A stretch of 64,000 nt of DNA from Butyricicoccus porcorum (GTDB taxonomy: Bacteria > Bacillota > Clostridia > Oscillospirales > Butyricicoccaceae). Position 1 is the first letter of the stretch. The number at the start of each line of letters is the position of its first letter. The notes under the pieces are model-generated. The model ran no database searches and was not told where the DNA came from. It saw only the letters and a list, made by a program, of their open reading frames with translations. The stretch lies in contig NZ_NHOC01000008.1 of assembly GCF_002157465.1 (NCBI RefSeq), positions 1 to 64,000 on the forward strand, written 5' to 3'. Shown piece by piece: positions 7,208 to 14,961 of the stretch. The translations under genes and the position numbers were made by a program.

Positions 7208-8155
7208 TTATTCCTCCATTTCCGCTATAACCACCGGCTCGCCGATTTCCGCGCGACCTCCGGATGTGGCATAGATTTTCACACCCAGCTCCCATGCGTC
7301 TGTGGTTTTGGTGGTATTGGGCAGATCGGCTGTTCCACCATTGGTGACGCTGACCCATGTCGGACTGGCATCTTTTGCATTGTTACTTACACGCAGCTGT
7401 AGGCTGGTGCAGTTTACTGCATTTACCATCACCCTTGCCCGCTTGGGGCGTTTATCGGATGATCCGACGTACACAACTGCATCGACCTCCCGGTACGCCT
7501 TGGCGCTATCTGGGAGCAGATAGATTGTGTCCTCCGTGCCATCGGACACGATGGTCGCTGGCGCGACCGATAAAGCGGGGCGCATCCAGAGGCCGGTGTT
7601 CGTCGCATTGTTGCTGATGGCGACGCCGTTGGCGTACACGTACCGGAACTGCGCCTCGGAGTTTGCCGACCGCAGCCACCAGCTGACCGCTGCAGCGGCC
7701 GAGTTGTATGCGATGCGCGCATTATCTCCGGTTTTGCCGGTTGCTGTCTGCAAGGCAGCCAGATACGATGCGCCTTCGTCCGGCGTTGTCGCATAGCCCA
7801 ATTCTGTATACGACAATAAAAAGCACCTGCGCGCGATCACACCGATCTCTCCGGTCGTGATGCTGTTGCATTTGATCTGGGTGGATACCAAGGCTGCCCT
7901 TGTGGCCGCATCGAAGCGGCTCAGGTATCCGGCGTCCTCGTCCTCCAGCCACACATCTGCCTCGCAGCCGTCGTAAACGGCCACGTTGGCGCTGTGCATG
8001 CGCTTCTGGATGGCAACGGCCTCACGCAGGATGATGCAATTTCCACTATCGTCCTGTCCAAGATATATGTACGGCACATGGGATAATACTCCGTCTATTG
8101 TTTCATCCAGATATACTTTTTCTCCTGCGGTCAATTCCGCAATTGTGCGGGACAT
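7208..8155 (-). CDS. DGR target protein with DUF6273-like C-type-lectin-fold domain
   Basis: 315 residues. Residues about 15-200 resemble the DUF6273/formylglycine-enzyme-like fold used as a DGR display scaffold (VWLEDEDAGYLSRF, IGVIARRCFLLSYTELG, WWLRSANSEAQFRYV, GLWMRPALSV). The variable repeat codes for residues about 154-194. Some 120 residues follow, including a beta-rich segment that looks Ig-like. The start overlaps the RT gene by 25 bp and has AAGGAAGGAG before it. By analogy with phage DGRs it is probably a receptor-binding tail protein whose ligand surface is varied by mutagenic retrohoming. Confidence 0.88.
   Translation of the reverse strand: MSRTIAELTAGEKVYLDETIDGVLSHVPYIYLGQDDSGNCIILREAVAIQKRMHSANVAVYDGCEADVWLEDEDAGYLSRFDAATRAALVSTQIKCNSITTGEIGVIARRCFLLSYTELGYATTPDEGASYLAALQTATGKTGDNARIAYNSAAAAVSWWLRSANSEAQFRYVYANGVAISNNATNTGLWMRPALSVAPATIVSDGTEDTIYLLPDSAKAYREVDAVVYVGSSDKRPKRARVMVNAVNCTSLQLRVSNNAKDASPTWVSVTNGGTADLPNTTKTTDAWELGVKIYATSGGRAEIGEPVVIAEMEE
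7553..7568. repeat. Hairpin just past the 3' end of the variable repeat
   Basis: A perfect 6-bp inverted repeat GGTCGC / GCGACC with a 4-nt loop, 7 bp from the end of the VR. A GC-rich stem with tetraloop a few bp downstream of VR is needed for efficient retrohoming in the Bordetella phage BPP-1 DGR. Here it lies inside the target gene, so coding constraint is an alternative explanation. Confidence 0.5.
7576..7695 (-). repeat. DGR variable repeat (VR)
   Basis: A 120-bp segment aligned without gaps to the template repeat at 9286-9405 (offset 1710). It differs at nine positions: 7590, 7591, 7617, 7623, 7624, 7633, 7636, 7654 and 7683. Each corresponds to an adenine of the template on the coding strand. 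Encoded changes are N to S, T to A, N to Y, T to A, N to V, N to I and N to L. The 3' end shared with the template is GC-rich (TGGATGCGCCCCG), the expected initiation-of-mutagenic-homing sequence. Confidence 0.95.
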
Positions 8156-9195
8156 ATTTCCACACTCCTTCCTTCGATCTTCAATTCATATCCTGCTTCC
8201 CGCAGGCGATTATCAAATCGTTCATCCATTTTCAAAACAAGATTTCTGCAGTTTCCCTCCAGCGCATGTGTACGCCAGCCGGCATACGACTGTGCCGCTT
8301 GCTCCGGAAATAACTTGCCTTCCTCAATCTGCCGCGCCATCAACCGGACGCGGTTTTTCTGCGCCTTACGCTTGTCCTTCCGCAGTCGGACGATGACCTT
8401 CCCGGTTTCCGTCAACCGGAAGGTAAAACCCAGAAAATCCACATCGCCATGATAAATGTCCGTCTTGGGGTTCAATTGCAGCCCGATTCCTGCCAGGTAA
8501 TCAGCCAGCCAGCTCCAGACCGTCTGAAGCTCCGCTTTGGAATCCGATATGATATAAAAATCATCCATGTACCGTCCATAATATTTGGCATGGAATTGCT
8601 CTTTTATTTTGTGGTCCATCTCCGATAAGTACAAGTTTGCAAGCAGCTGAGATTGCTGAAGACCCAGCGGAAGCCCAACCTCCGTCATGTCCACAAACTG
8701 CAGCATGATGCGTTTGACATCGTCATCAAGAATATAGCGTTCAACCAGGGCTTTCAACCGACCATGTGGAATGGTCGCAAAATAGCTATGTATATCACAT
8801 TTCAGGATATACGGACGATGCCCGCACTTCCGGTAAAACCGATGCAGGCTTTGCTTGAACAGATCTACCGCATACCGCGCTCCGCGCCCGCGAATACAAG
8901 CCGCAGTCTCCTTGATAAGCGGTCTTGTCAGCGCATCATAGGCGTAATTGTCGCAGATGGCGTGCTGAACAACCTTATCTACAAGACTGGGCACCTGGGC
9001 AACCCGGCGCTTTGGGATGTAGATTTGCTTTGTGCGCAGCGGAGACGGACAAAAGGTGCCGGACTCCAGTTGCGCTTGCAGATGATAAAGGTTTTCCTCC
9101 AGATAATATTCATACCGCGCCTGATTCGGTGCGCCGTGCTTTCCACGGCTGGAATTCTGCCAGGCACGGTATAATATATCATAATCAAATATCAT
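8131..9195 (-). CDS. Reverse transcriptase of the diversity-generating retroelement
   Basis: 354 residues. RT motifs in order: PYILKCDIHSYFATI (first catalytic Asp region), LPLGLQQSQLLANLYL (motif 4; the (I/V/L)GxxxSQ form marks DGR enzymes, whereas group II intron RTs usually have QGxxxSP), YMDDF (catalytic Asp pair), LNPKTDIYHG and DFLGFTF. No maturase or endonuclease domain. It copies the template repeat RNA with adenine-specific errors, with Avd as partner. GGGAGCAG precedes the ATG. The target gene overlaps its 3' end. Confidence 0.95.
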   Translation of the reverse strand: MIFDYDILYRAWQNSSRGKHGAPNQARYEYYLEENLYHLQAQLESGTFCPSPLRTKQIYIPKRRVAQVPSLVDKVVQHAICDNYAYDALTRPLIKETAACIRGRGARYAVDLFKQSLHRFYRKCGHRPYILKCDIHSYFATIPHGRLKALVERYILDDDVKRIMLQFVDMTEVGLPLGLQQSQLLANLYLSEMDHKIKEQFHAKYYGRYMDDFYIISDSKAELQTVWSWLADYLAGIGLQLNPKTDIYHGDVDFLGFTFRLTETGKVIVRLRKDKRKAQKNRVRLMARQIEEGKLFPEQAAQSYAGWRTHALEGNCRNLVLKMDERFDNRLREAGYELKIEGRSVEICPAQLRN

Positions 9196-9285
9196 GTATA
9201 GCCTGCTCCCTCATGGTCTCGGCATTGATATTTTGTATCAGGGACAGCCCTCCTTTGACGGGCTTTCTGCTAGTTTCCGCCAGAT

Positions 9286-9405
9286 CGGGGCGCATCCAGT
9301 TGCCGGTGTTCGTCGCATTGTTGCTGTTGGCGTTGCCGTTGGTGTTCACGTACCGGAACTGCGTCTCGGAGTTTGCCGACCGCAGCCACCAGTTGACCGC
9401 TGCAG
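9286..9405 (-). repeat. DGR template repeat (TR)
   Basis: 120 bp lying 21 bp after avd and about 90 bp before the RT start, read on the minus strand. It is rich in AAC/AAT codons at the positions that vary in VR; 31 of 120 coding-strand bases are A. It is not inside an ORF of its own. The roughly 90-bp spacer to RT is where, in BPP-1, the RT-Avd complex binds its RNA; whether that holds here is inferred. Confidence 0.95.
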
Positions 9406-9426
9406 AAATCAGGGCTGCCCCATATT

Positions 9427-9819
9427 TTATCGTTTCTTAGTGTCGGATTTCATCCACGCAACGATTTTCCACTTGACATTGACCGTAAGTTTGCTCCAGC
9501 GATCGCGCTGCTTCTCGCTGATCCAGCCATTTTCCGCCGCAATGCGGATCATGTGTACCAACCAGATGCAGTGTGCCGCGGCATCCTGCTGCAGTTTGAT
9601 GCGCGCCTCCGACCTGCGCATCTCGTTGGCCATGATGATATTTTTCTGGATCGCGACTGCGGCGGCGATGATCTGCGACACATAGCCGTCATAAAGCAAC
9701 CGTGGAAACCGCGGTGTTTTGTCGTCTTTGCGCCCGCACAGATCTAGCGTCAGCGCAAGTAGATCGTCCGCCATGTTGGCCAGCTGAAAATCAGCTGACG
9801 AGGAGACGTTTGTAGACAT
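9427..9819 (-). CDS. avd: Avd-like accessory variability determinant
   Basis: 130 residues from MSTNVSSSADF, close to the 128 of Bordetella phage Avd. All-helical with a basic C-terminal half (NEMRRSEARIKLQQDAA, KQRDRWSKL, NVKWKIVAWMKS), as expected for the four-helix bundle that pentamerises and binds RT and nucleic acid. It is directly upstream of TR and RT. A longer frame starts at 9891, but the 24 extra residues overlap another small ORF and look like noise. Its start overlaps the end of that small ORF (9791-9967). Confidence 0.85.
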   Translation of the reverse strand: MSTNVSSSADFQLANMADDLLALTLDLCGRKDDKTPRFPRLLYDGYVSQIIAAAVAIQKNIIMANEMRRSEARIKLQQDAAAHCIWLVHMIRIAAENGWISEKQRDRWSKLTVNVKWKIVAWMKSDTKKR

Positions 9820-9967
9820 CAACCACACCCGCCTCCGCGGACACATCTGCGGCAACGCTATAGTCGGCCACAAACACCTCAACGGCCGCAAGCGATACTC
9901 CGCTGGATCCGCCTCCGGAGCTCCCGCCCGACGGCATGACGCAAAATTCGCTCGATCGCTTAGTCAT
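9791..9967 (-). CDS. Small Gly/Ser-rich phage protein (58 aa)
   Basis: Starts with an ATGA overlap at the stop of the upstream gene, contains PSGGSSGGGSSG, then AAVEVFVADYSVAADVSAEA, and stops inside avd. The order and overlaps suggest translational coupling from 10241 down to avd. The glycine-serine stretch resembles a flexible linker. I do not recognise the family. Confidence 0.6.
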   Translation of the reverse strand: MTKRSSEFCVMPSGGSSGGGSSGVSLAAVEVFVADYSVAADVSAEAGVVDVYKRLLVS

Positions 9968-10241
9968 CTCGGATCACCTCCACAGTTCCCGTCTGTTCGG
10001 CTGTCACGATGACGGTGGCGGTCGTGCCCCGCTGCATCATTTCGGTCGGCTCTCTGTTGGACACGACCGTTTCCGCCATTCCGGCGGACACCATAATGGA
10101 CTGGCTATCATCCCATTCCCGCAGGCAGACGCATACCGGACCAGACGTAAAATTTTTGACCCTGAACGCGATGCTTGTGGCGCGGAACTTAAATTCGGTT
10201 TTTTCACCTGCATTACAGGTTTTTCTTACCGCATCTATCAT
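9960..10241 (-). CDS. Small phage protein, possible tail accessory
   Basis: 93 residues starting MIDAVRKTCNAGEKTEF. AAAAGGAGG lies 8 nt before this ATG; an upstream GTG is less likely. Predicted beta-rich (FKFRATSIAFRVKNF, TATVIVTAEQTGTVEVIR). First gene after the putative promoter at 10267-10294 and head of the group that runs into the DGR. Function unknown. Confidence 0.65.
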   Translation of the reverse strand: MIDAVRKTCNAGEKTEFKFRATSIAFRVKNFTSGPVCVCLREWDDSQSIMVSAGMAETVVSNREPTEMMQRGTTATVIVTAEQTGTVEVIRDD

Positions 10242-10266
10242 GCGATGCACCTCCTTTTCAGAAGTT

Positions 10267-10294
10267 ATAATAACTAACTTATATTTTTTGTAAA
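10267..10294 (-). promoter_or_regulatory. Possible promoter ahead of the DGR gene group
   Basis: Minus strand TTTACA (10294-10289), 16-nt spacer, TATTAT (10272-10267), in an AT-rich gap between the endolysin stop and the first gene of the DGR group. If real it would let the DGR be expressed from the prophage without late transcription. Confidence 0.4.
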
Positions 10295-10329
10295 GGGAAG
10301 CAGGTATATTACCCGGTGCGTACTGTGAA

Positions 10330-11304
10330 TTATTCTGTGGACTTGTGGCTTTCCATCGTTCCGCCGTCTACCTGTACCACGTCCAGCAGACCCAGTGCAA
10401 ACGCCACCTGAGCCAGCATTTCGCGGGTCACAATCCCATGCGGGTTGGTACCATCCAGCACACCGGCATCGGTTGCTGCTGTCCACGCATCTGCTGCCCA
10501 GCCGGACGGCGTATCACTGCCGCCAACCAGCCCCAGACGGCGCAAGACGACGGTAAACTGTTCGCGGGTCAAATTACCCTGCGGGGCTGTTCCGTCCAAC
10601 ACGCCCGCGGATACGGCGGCATTCCATGCATCCGTTGCCCAGTTGGATACGGCTTTCTTTGCCTGCGCTTCAGCTTCTGCTGCGATGATCTTCCTTACAT
10701 CCGATTCTGTCATATCTTCCACGTCCTTTTCTGTATTTTTAGTGTCGCTGATAACCTCGCGCGAAATCAGGTAGTAGCTCGGGCTGCGGTCGATCGTAGC
10801 CTTGCCGCACTGCGTCAGGCTGGTCTTGACTACACCCTTTTCCACCACGCTGACATAGTTGCGCCGGATGGACGACGCGGTATATTTCCCGCTGTACCAG
10901 TAGCTGTCCAGCACGGTAATCGTCTGTCCAGACGCCGCTGCGGCCATCACAAAATGCCCGCTGTTGGAGAACAGCTTGTAGGCGCTGCCATTGTGCAGGA
11001 TGGCCACACCACCAGCGTTCAGGTGCGCCAGCAGTTCCGCATTTTTGCTGGTGGTGCGGTATGTAAAATGGTACTTAGGGGCGGCTGACTGCAGCAGTGT
11101 GGTCATCACAGTGCCGCCGTCTACGCGCGCACCGCAGCTGACCGCCAGCTGGCACATCGTCGGGATGCTGATATCCGCAATACCAAGTACCTGTAAGGCA
11201 TTGCACAGGCTGGCAGGCCCGCAGGCGGAATTATAGATGCTGTTGCTGCCGTAGCTGATCGATTTGTATTTCTCTTCCGTCTGGAACTTGACTGAATAGC
11301 CCAA
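10330..11304 (-). CDS. Endolysin: C39-like cysteine peptidase with C-terminal SLH-like repeats
   Basis: Residues about 1-170 form a C39-family papain-like peptidase: ACGPASLCNAL (catalytic Cys), GGVAILHNG, SGHFVMAAA (His) and ITVLDSYW (Asp). A charged linker follows, then two repeats of WATDAWNAAVSAGVLDGT / REQF type resembling SLH or wall-anchoring repeats. AGAGGAGG at 11313-11320 points to a TTG start at 11304; the ATG at 11322 would overlap that site. Next to holin and tail genes, so a lytic enzyme cutting peptide cross-links is likely. Confidence 0.8.
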   Translation of the reverse strand: MGYSVKFQTEEKYKSISYGSNSIYNSACGPASLCNALQVLGIADISIPTMCQLAVSCGARVDGGTVMTTLLQSAAPKYHFTYRTTSKNAELLAHLNAGGVAILHNGSAYKLFSNSGHFVMAAAASGQTITVLDSYWYSGKYTASSIRRNYVSVVEKGVVKTSLTQCGKATIDRSPSYYLISREVISDTKNTEKDVEDMTESDVRKIIAAEAEAQAKKAVSNWATDAWNAAVSAGVLDGTAPQGNLTREQFTVVLRRLGLVGGSDTPSGWAADAWTAATDAGVLDGTNPHGIVTREMLAQVAFALGLLDVVQVDGGTMESHKSTE

Positions 11305-11318
11305 TGTGATTCCTCCTC

Positions 11319-12035
11319 TCATGCAGCTGCCTGTCTCCGGGCAGCTGAAATACGTTCCGATGCAATATCAAAATATTTCCGTTCCAATTCCATCCCGATG
11401 AAATCGCGACCGGTGTTGACGCATGCGACGCCGGTGGATCCACTGCCCATACAGTTGTCCAGTACGGTTTCGCCCGGTACTGTATAGGTGCGGATCAGAT
11501 ACTCCAACAGTGCAACCGGCTTCTGTGTCGGGTGAAGCTGGTGCGCATCCTTCCGGAACTCCAGCAGATGATGCGGGTATCCAGTGTACAGTTGCACAGA
11601 CGGATTCTTCTTCTGGCCGTATACGCTGGACTTACTCGCGGCATTGACTTTGCCGCCGTCCAGCTTACGCAGGCCCTGTGGGTTGTACGTCGGCTTGCGC
11701 CGGTAAAACACCGCGATATCTTCGATGCATCGCATGGGCTGCACCTTGGCAAAGATGCCGCCGGTCACGTTGGCCTTGCGCCAGTACCAGCAATAGCGGA
11801 AGTCCCGCATATTGCTGTTGATCAGCTGCGTTGTGAAGGGCTGCGCCGCAAATAACACAGCTACGCCGTCGGGCTTCAGGATGCGCCGATACTGCTCCCA
11901 CAGCGGGTCAAACGGGATCACGCTGTCCCATCGGCATGCCGTCGTGCCATACGGCAGATCACACAGGATCATGTCCACGCTGCCGTCAGGGATGTCCTGC
12001 ATCAGGTGCAGGCAATCCCCACAAAGTAACTTCAT
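11319..12035 (-). CDS. Phage DNA methyltransferase (N6-A/N4-C, beta-type order)
   Basis: 238 residues. Catalytic motif IV DLPYG at about 27-31, before the SAM-binding motif I-like MGSGSTGVAC at about 195, the order of beta-class amino-methyltransferases (N6_N4_Mtase domain). HPTQKP is the usual motif X region. No restriction endonuclease gene is adjacent, so it is an orphan phage methylase, probably protecting phage DNA from host restriction. It overlaps the holin gene start-to-stop by 4 bp. Confidence 0.9.
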   Translation of the reverse strand: MKLLCGDCLHLMQDIPDGSVDMILCDLPYGTTACRWDSVIPFDPLWEQYRRILKPDGVAVLFAAQPFTTQLINSNMRDFRYCWYWRKANVTGGIFAKVQPMRCIEDIAVFYRRKPTYNPQGLRKLDGGKVNAASKSSVYGQKKNPSVQLYTGYPHHLLEFRKDAHQLHPTQKPVALLEYLIRTYTVPGETVLDNCMGSGSTGVACVNTGRDFIGMELERKYFDIASERISAARRQAAA

Positions 12036-12493
12036 CCATCGCCGCCCCCTCCGTCAGTTTTGTCGTCGACTGCATCCTGCGCGGCCGCCAGCGCCTTGGA
12101 CAGAAACGGTGGGATCTGTGCCCCCATGGCAGCAGCGTTTTCCAGTACGCTGCCCAGCTCCGTCAGTATGTACCAGGTCAGCACCAGCGGCAGGACAAGC
12201 CCCGGCCAGCTGATGCCCAGATGCAAATTGGTTGTCACAACGTCCATCACGCCATCTGCGATCGCAGCCACCGCAACCGCGAAGATCATACCGCATTTGT
12301 GCCACAGCCCCTGTCGGGCCACACTGGACGACCAGTGACCAGACTTCCATGCGGCCGCCGTACCAGATGCATAGTCAATCGCCATGGCGGCGACCCATGC
12401 GAAACACAAAATGCCCTTCCAGCCGAGAAACGCAGCGACAGCCGTTACGAATGCGGCCACTGATACCTTAAAACAAATCAAATAATCGTTCAC
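12032..12493 (-). CDS. Holin, phage holin-4 / toxin-secretion holin family
   Basis: 153 residues from a GTG preceded by AAGGAGG (8-nt spacing); the longer frame to 12604 is unlikely. Hydrophobic helices at about 8-28, 30-46 (ILCFAWVAAMAIDYASGTAAA), 67-82 and 98-120, with a charged Asp/Gly tail. The VAAMAIDYASGTAAAWKSG motif matches Cp-1-type holins. Forms membrane lesions that release the endolysin. Located two genes before the endolysin. Confidence 0.85.
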   Translation of the reverse strand: MNDYLICFKVSVAAFVTAVAAFLGWKGILCFAWVAAMAIDYASGTAAAWKSGHWSSSVARQGLWHKCGMIFAVAVAAIADGVMDVVTTNLHLGISWPGLVLPLVLTWYILTELGSVLENAAAMGAQIPPFLSKALAAAQDAVDDKTDGGGGDG

Positions 12494-12506
12494 GTGTTTA
12501 TCCTCC

Positions 12507-12752
12507 TTAATTATTCCCGGAAGACACGGAGGAACCAGCAGCAGCACCAGCTGCAGCCGCCGCCGCTGCCAAAGCCGCCGCCAAGGAAGGATTATTCCCT
12601 TCATTGTTTTTTACAGCGGTACCGGCCTTTGATGCCGACACACGTACCTGTGCCATCACATCAGGCACAGCGGGCTTGTACCGTGGTGTGCAAGCCAGTG
12701 TGGATGTGGGAATAATGGCAGTTGCTAAAACAGTAGCAATAATCTTTTTCAT
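12507..12752 (-). CDS. Small exported Ala-rich phage protein
   Basis: 81 residues from MKKIIATVLATAIIPTSTLAC; GGAGG lies 8 nt before this ATG. The N-terminus is a signal peptide. STLAC may be a weak lipobox (Thr at -3 is not ideal). The C-terminal third is alanine-rich (SLAAALAAAAAAAGAAAG). Next to the holin, so a lysis accessory protein or spanin-like role is conceivable, but Gram-positive phages rarely need spanins. Not recognised. Confidence 0.6.
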   Translation of the reverse strand: MKKIIATVLATAIIPTSTLACTPRYKPAVPDVMAQVRVSASKAGTAVKNNEGNNPSLAAALAAAAAAAGAAAGSSVSSGNN

Positions 12753-12771
12753 AATGAATACCTCCATTTAA

Positions 12772-14961
12772 TCATCGATTCTCCAGCACATACTGTGCCG
12801 CGTGCAAAACCACATTGCGCAGCGTATATTCTGCGACGGATAACGTGTCCATACCGTAGTAATTTGTAGTGGTATCCGTATAAACGCCGTCGGTATAGTT
12901 GATTGACACGGCTGCTTCTACTGTGGCGGCGAATGTCATACCGCTTTCATACCACCATTTGGACGCCGTACAAAGCGTCTTATCCTTCGACACGCTGGAT
13001 GGCGCCGCGCCGGATTTATCTACCAGAAGGGAAAATCCGGTTCCGAAATACTGCGGATAGTTCTTTTTGAATGCGCACGAACAGTCCACCAACGACTGAT
13101 ACATCAACCCCAGCCATCGGTAATCACATACCGTTGTATAGAACTGCCATTTTTCCTTGTTGTAGTTGTGGTGGTCAATGCACATATCCGGCTGAATCAA
13201 ATCCGTTATGTTCATGACTAGCTGTGTTTCAAATTCGCTTCCGGCAGATGGGCCACTGTAATTGTTCGCTGCTGTGTCCTTCGTATCTTCGCTCCGCACC
13301 TTCCAGTCCTCAACAGGGAAATTTCTGTTGATATTTACCCCGTTGGCATTGCCGCGCAGTCCGTGGTACATGCCATAGCCATTCAGACACGGGATGATAT
13401 AGATATCAAAGGCCGCCCGCAGCTTGAAGAAATTTTCGTCTGTCAAAACGCTGTCGCACAGCTGCTTTGCAAACAGATAGGCATTGTATGGTGCGGCATA
13501 TTCATTTCCATGCACGCCGCAGATCATCAGCAGCTTCGCCTTTCTGCATGTGCCATCATTTCCGGCGCATTCGTTGGATTCTGAAAATTTGTACAAATAT
13601 GTTTGATACGCCGGCGTATCTTCATATATGCTGCTGCCCGATACGCCGTTGGCATAATCGGGGTATGTCATACTGCACAGCCCCGCTGCATCTGATTTTG
13701 TCACATAGTCGGGATACGCTGTAACCAGCCCGTCAAACAGACTGTACACCTGCTCCAGCGTTTTCTCCGACAGGGTGTCGGCAGATAAATCCACGCCAGA
13801 CAAATCGCCGGATACATCGCGCATAGTATAGTCGATTTCAAACCGCACAAGCGGTCGGTTGATCTTATTTTCGATTTTGACATACGCCGTGTAGGACAGA
13901 TCCGTCGCAGCGCCATAATCCAAGCCGTCGCGCAGCATCGCACGGTATAAATATTGGCTGTGGTCGAAATCGGTCACCTCTGCTGACGCCTCGTAATCGA
14001 TATAATCCACAAAATTTCCGTCTTTGTCATAGCGGAACAGATACAGCCATCCCAGCCGGGACGTTGTGATCTTCCGCACATCTTCCGGCAGAAAGCCTGT
14101 TCGGATACGCAGGGCAAAACTGTTTGCAGTCGGCAAACCGTCTGTACCATCCGCAGTCTTGATGTGACCCTGTTCCCACACCGGGGACAGGATATGGTCA
14201 ATACTACAGATTCGTGACTGCTGGTCGCTGTCTGTTTTTTCCAGCGCCGCAATCGCCGCACCGGTTGCCGCTGCGTCTGCCGACTTTCCGGCGGCAGTCA
14301 GTTCCGTGTCCGTCAGAGTAAGCAGCTGAATATGTTCCGCATAATCTGTGTCAATCGCCGTCGTCGTTTTTACGTGTCTGGCAATCAACCGGATTTTTGA
14401 TGCCTGCGCATCTTCTGCCAGCACATCTGCAACCAAAAAATCCTGTGTAAATCCAAGATCGGACACCTTCACAAATGTACCGTCTGCGGCATACAACTGT
14501 GCCCTGACATTTGCCTGATCGTCCGCTTTGACGCGAATGACATTATCGGGTATGTAGCTGATCGTGCGGATTCGGGTGTTGTTTGTATTGTTCGTTCCAT
14601 CCGAATTGATCTGTCCGCTTTCCCACAGAGAGAGTGAATTGATATTGTTTTCAAGTTCTTCTGTAAATAAACGGATGTCCTGTGTGTTCTGCTGGATCTG
14701 CTCCGCCTGTTCGGCGGTTGCGCCGGTTGTTACACCGTTGGCATCCAGCCAGGCATTGACCTGCTCATCTGTCGGGGCAACGGCATCCGGGTGCTCTTGC
14801 AAATACTGATTTGTAGCTTCCGTTACATAGCGTTCAAAGGTCTCGTCATCTCCAGCTACGCCCGCCATCTTCGCCAGACTGTCCGCCATCGCATTCCGCA
14901 CATCCCGTGCATAGGTTGCATTGCGGATATTCTCGACCTCTTGCGTAATGTTAACTGCCAT
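12772..14961 (-). CDS. Tail fibre/receptor-binding protein with C-terminal M14 metallocarboxypeptidase
   Basis: 729 residues. The N-terminal 230 are helical then beta (EVENIRNATYARDVRNAMADS is a typical phage upper-baseplate start), with a repeated beta module (residues about 100-210 and 240-350, both with WE.GQI/WEQGHI and IRT). From about 450 an M14 domain: GVHGNEYAAP (His and Glu zinc ligands), NGVNINRNFP, DHHNYN (third ligand region) and ATVEAAV (catalytic Glu candidate). Probably trims peptide stems or surface peptides at adsorption. GGAGAG precedes the ATG. Confidence 0.82.
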   Translation of the reverse strand: MAVNITQEVENIRNATYARDVRNAMADSLAKMAGVAGDDETFERYVTEATNQYLQEHPDAVAPTDEQVNAWLDANGVTTGATAEQAEQIQQNTQDIRLFTEELENNINSLSLWESGQINSDGTNNTNNTRIRTISYIPDNVIRVKADDQANVRAQLYAADGTFVKVSDLGFTQDFLVADVLAEDAQASKIRLIARHVKTTTAIDTDYAEHIQLLTLTDTELTAAGKSADAAATGAAIAALEKTDSDQQSRICSIDHILSPVWEQGHIKTADGTDGLPTANSFALRIRTGFLPEDVRKITTSRLGWLYLFRYDKDGNFVDYIDYEASAEVTDFDHSQYLYRAMLRDGLDYGAATDLSYTAYVKIENKINRPLVRFEIDYTMRDVSGDLSGVDLSADTLSEKTLEQVYSLFDGLVTAYPDYVTKSDAAGLCSMTYPDYANGVSGSSIYEDTPAYQTYLYKFSESNECAGNDGTCRKAKLLMICGVHGNEYAAPYNAYLFAKQLCDSVLTDENFFKLRAAFDIYIIPCLNGYGMYHGLRGNANGVNINRNFPVEDWKVRSEDTKDTAANNYSGPSAGSEFETQLVMNITDLIQPDMCIDHHNYNKEKWQFYTTVCDYRWLGLMYQSLVDCSCAFKKNYPQYFGTGFSLLVDKSGAAPSSVSKDKTLCTASKWWYESGMTFAATVEAAVSINYTDGVYTDTTTNYYGMDTLSVAEYTLRNVVLHAAQYVLENR

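Noticed and set aside
8131-9195. Group II intron or retron reverse transcriptase
   Set aside because: No maturase domain, no intron RNA, no msr/msd; motif 4 is LGxxxSQ and a TR/VR pair with adenine-only differences is present.
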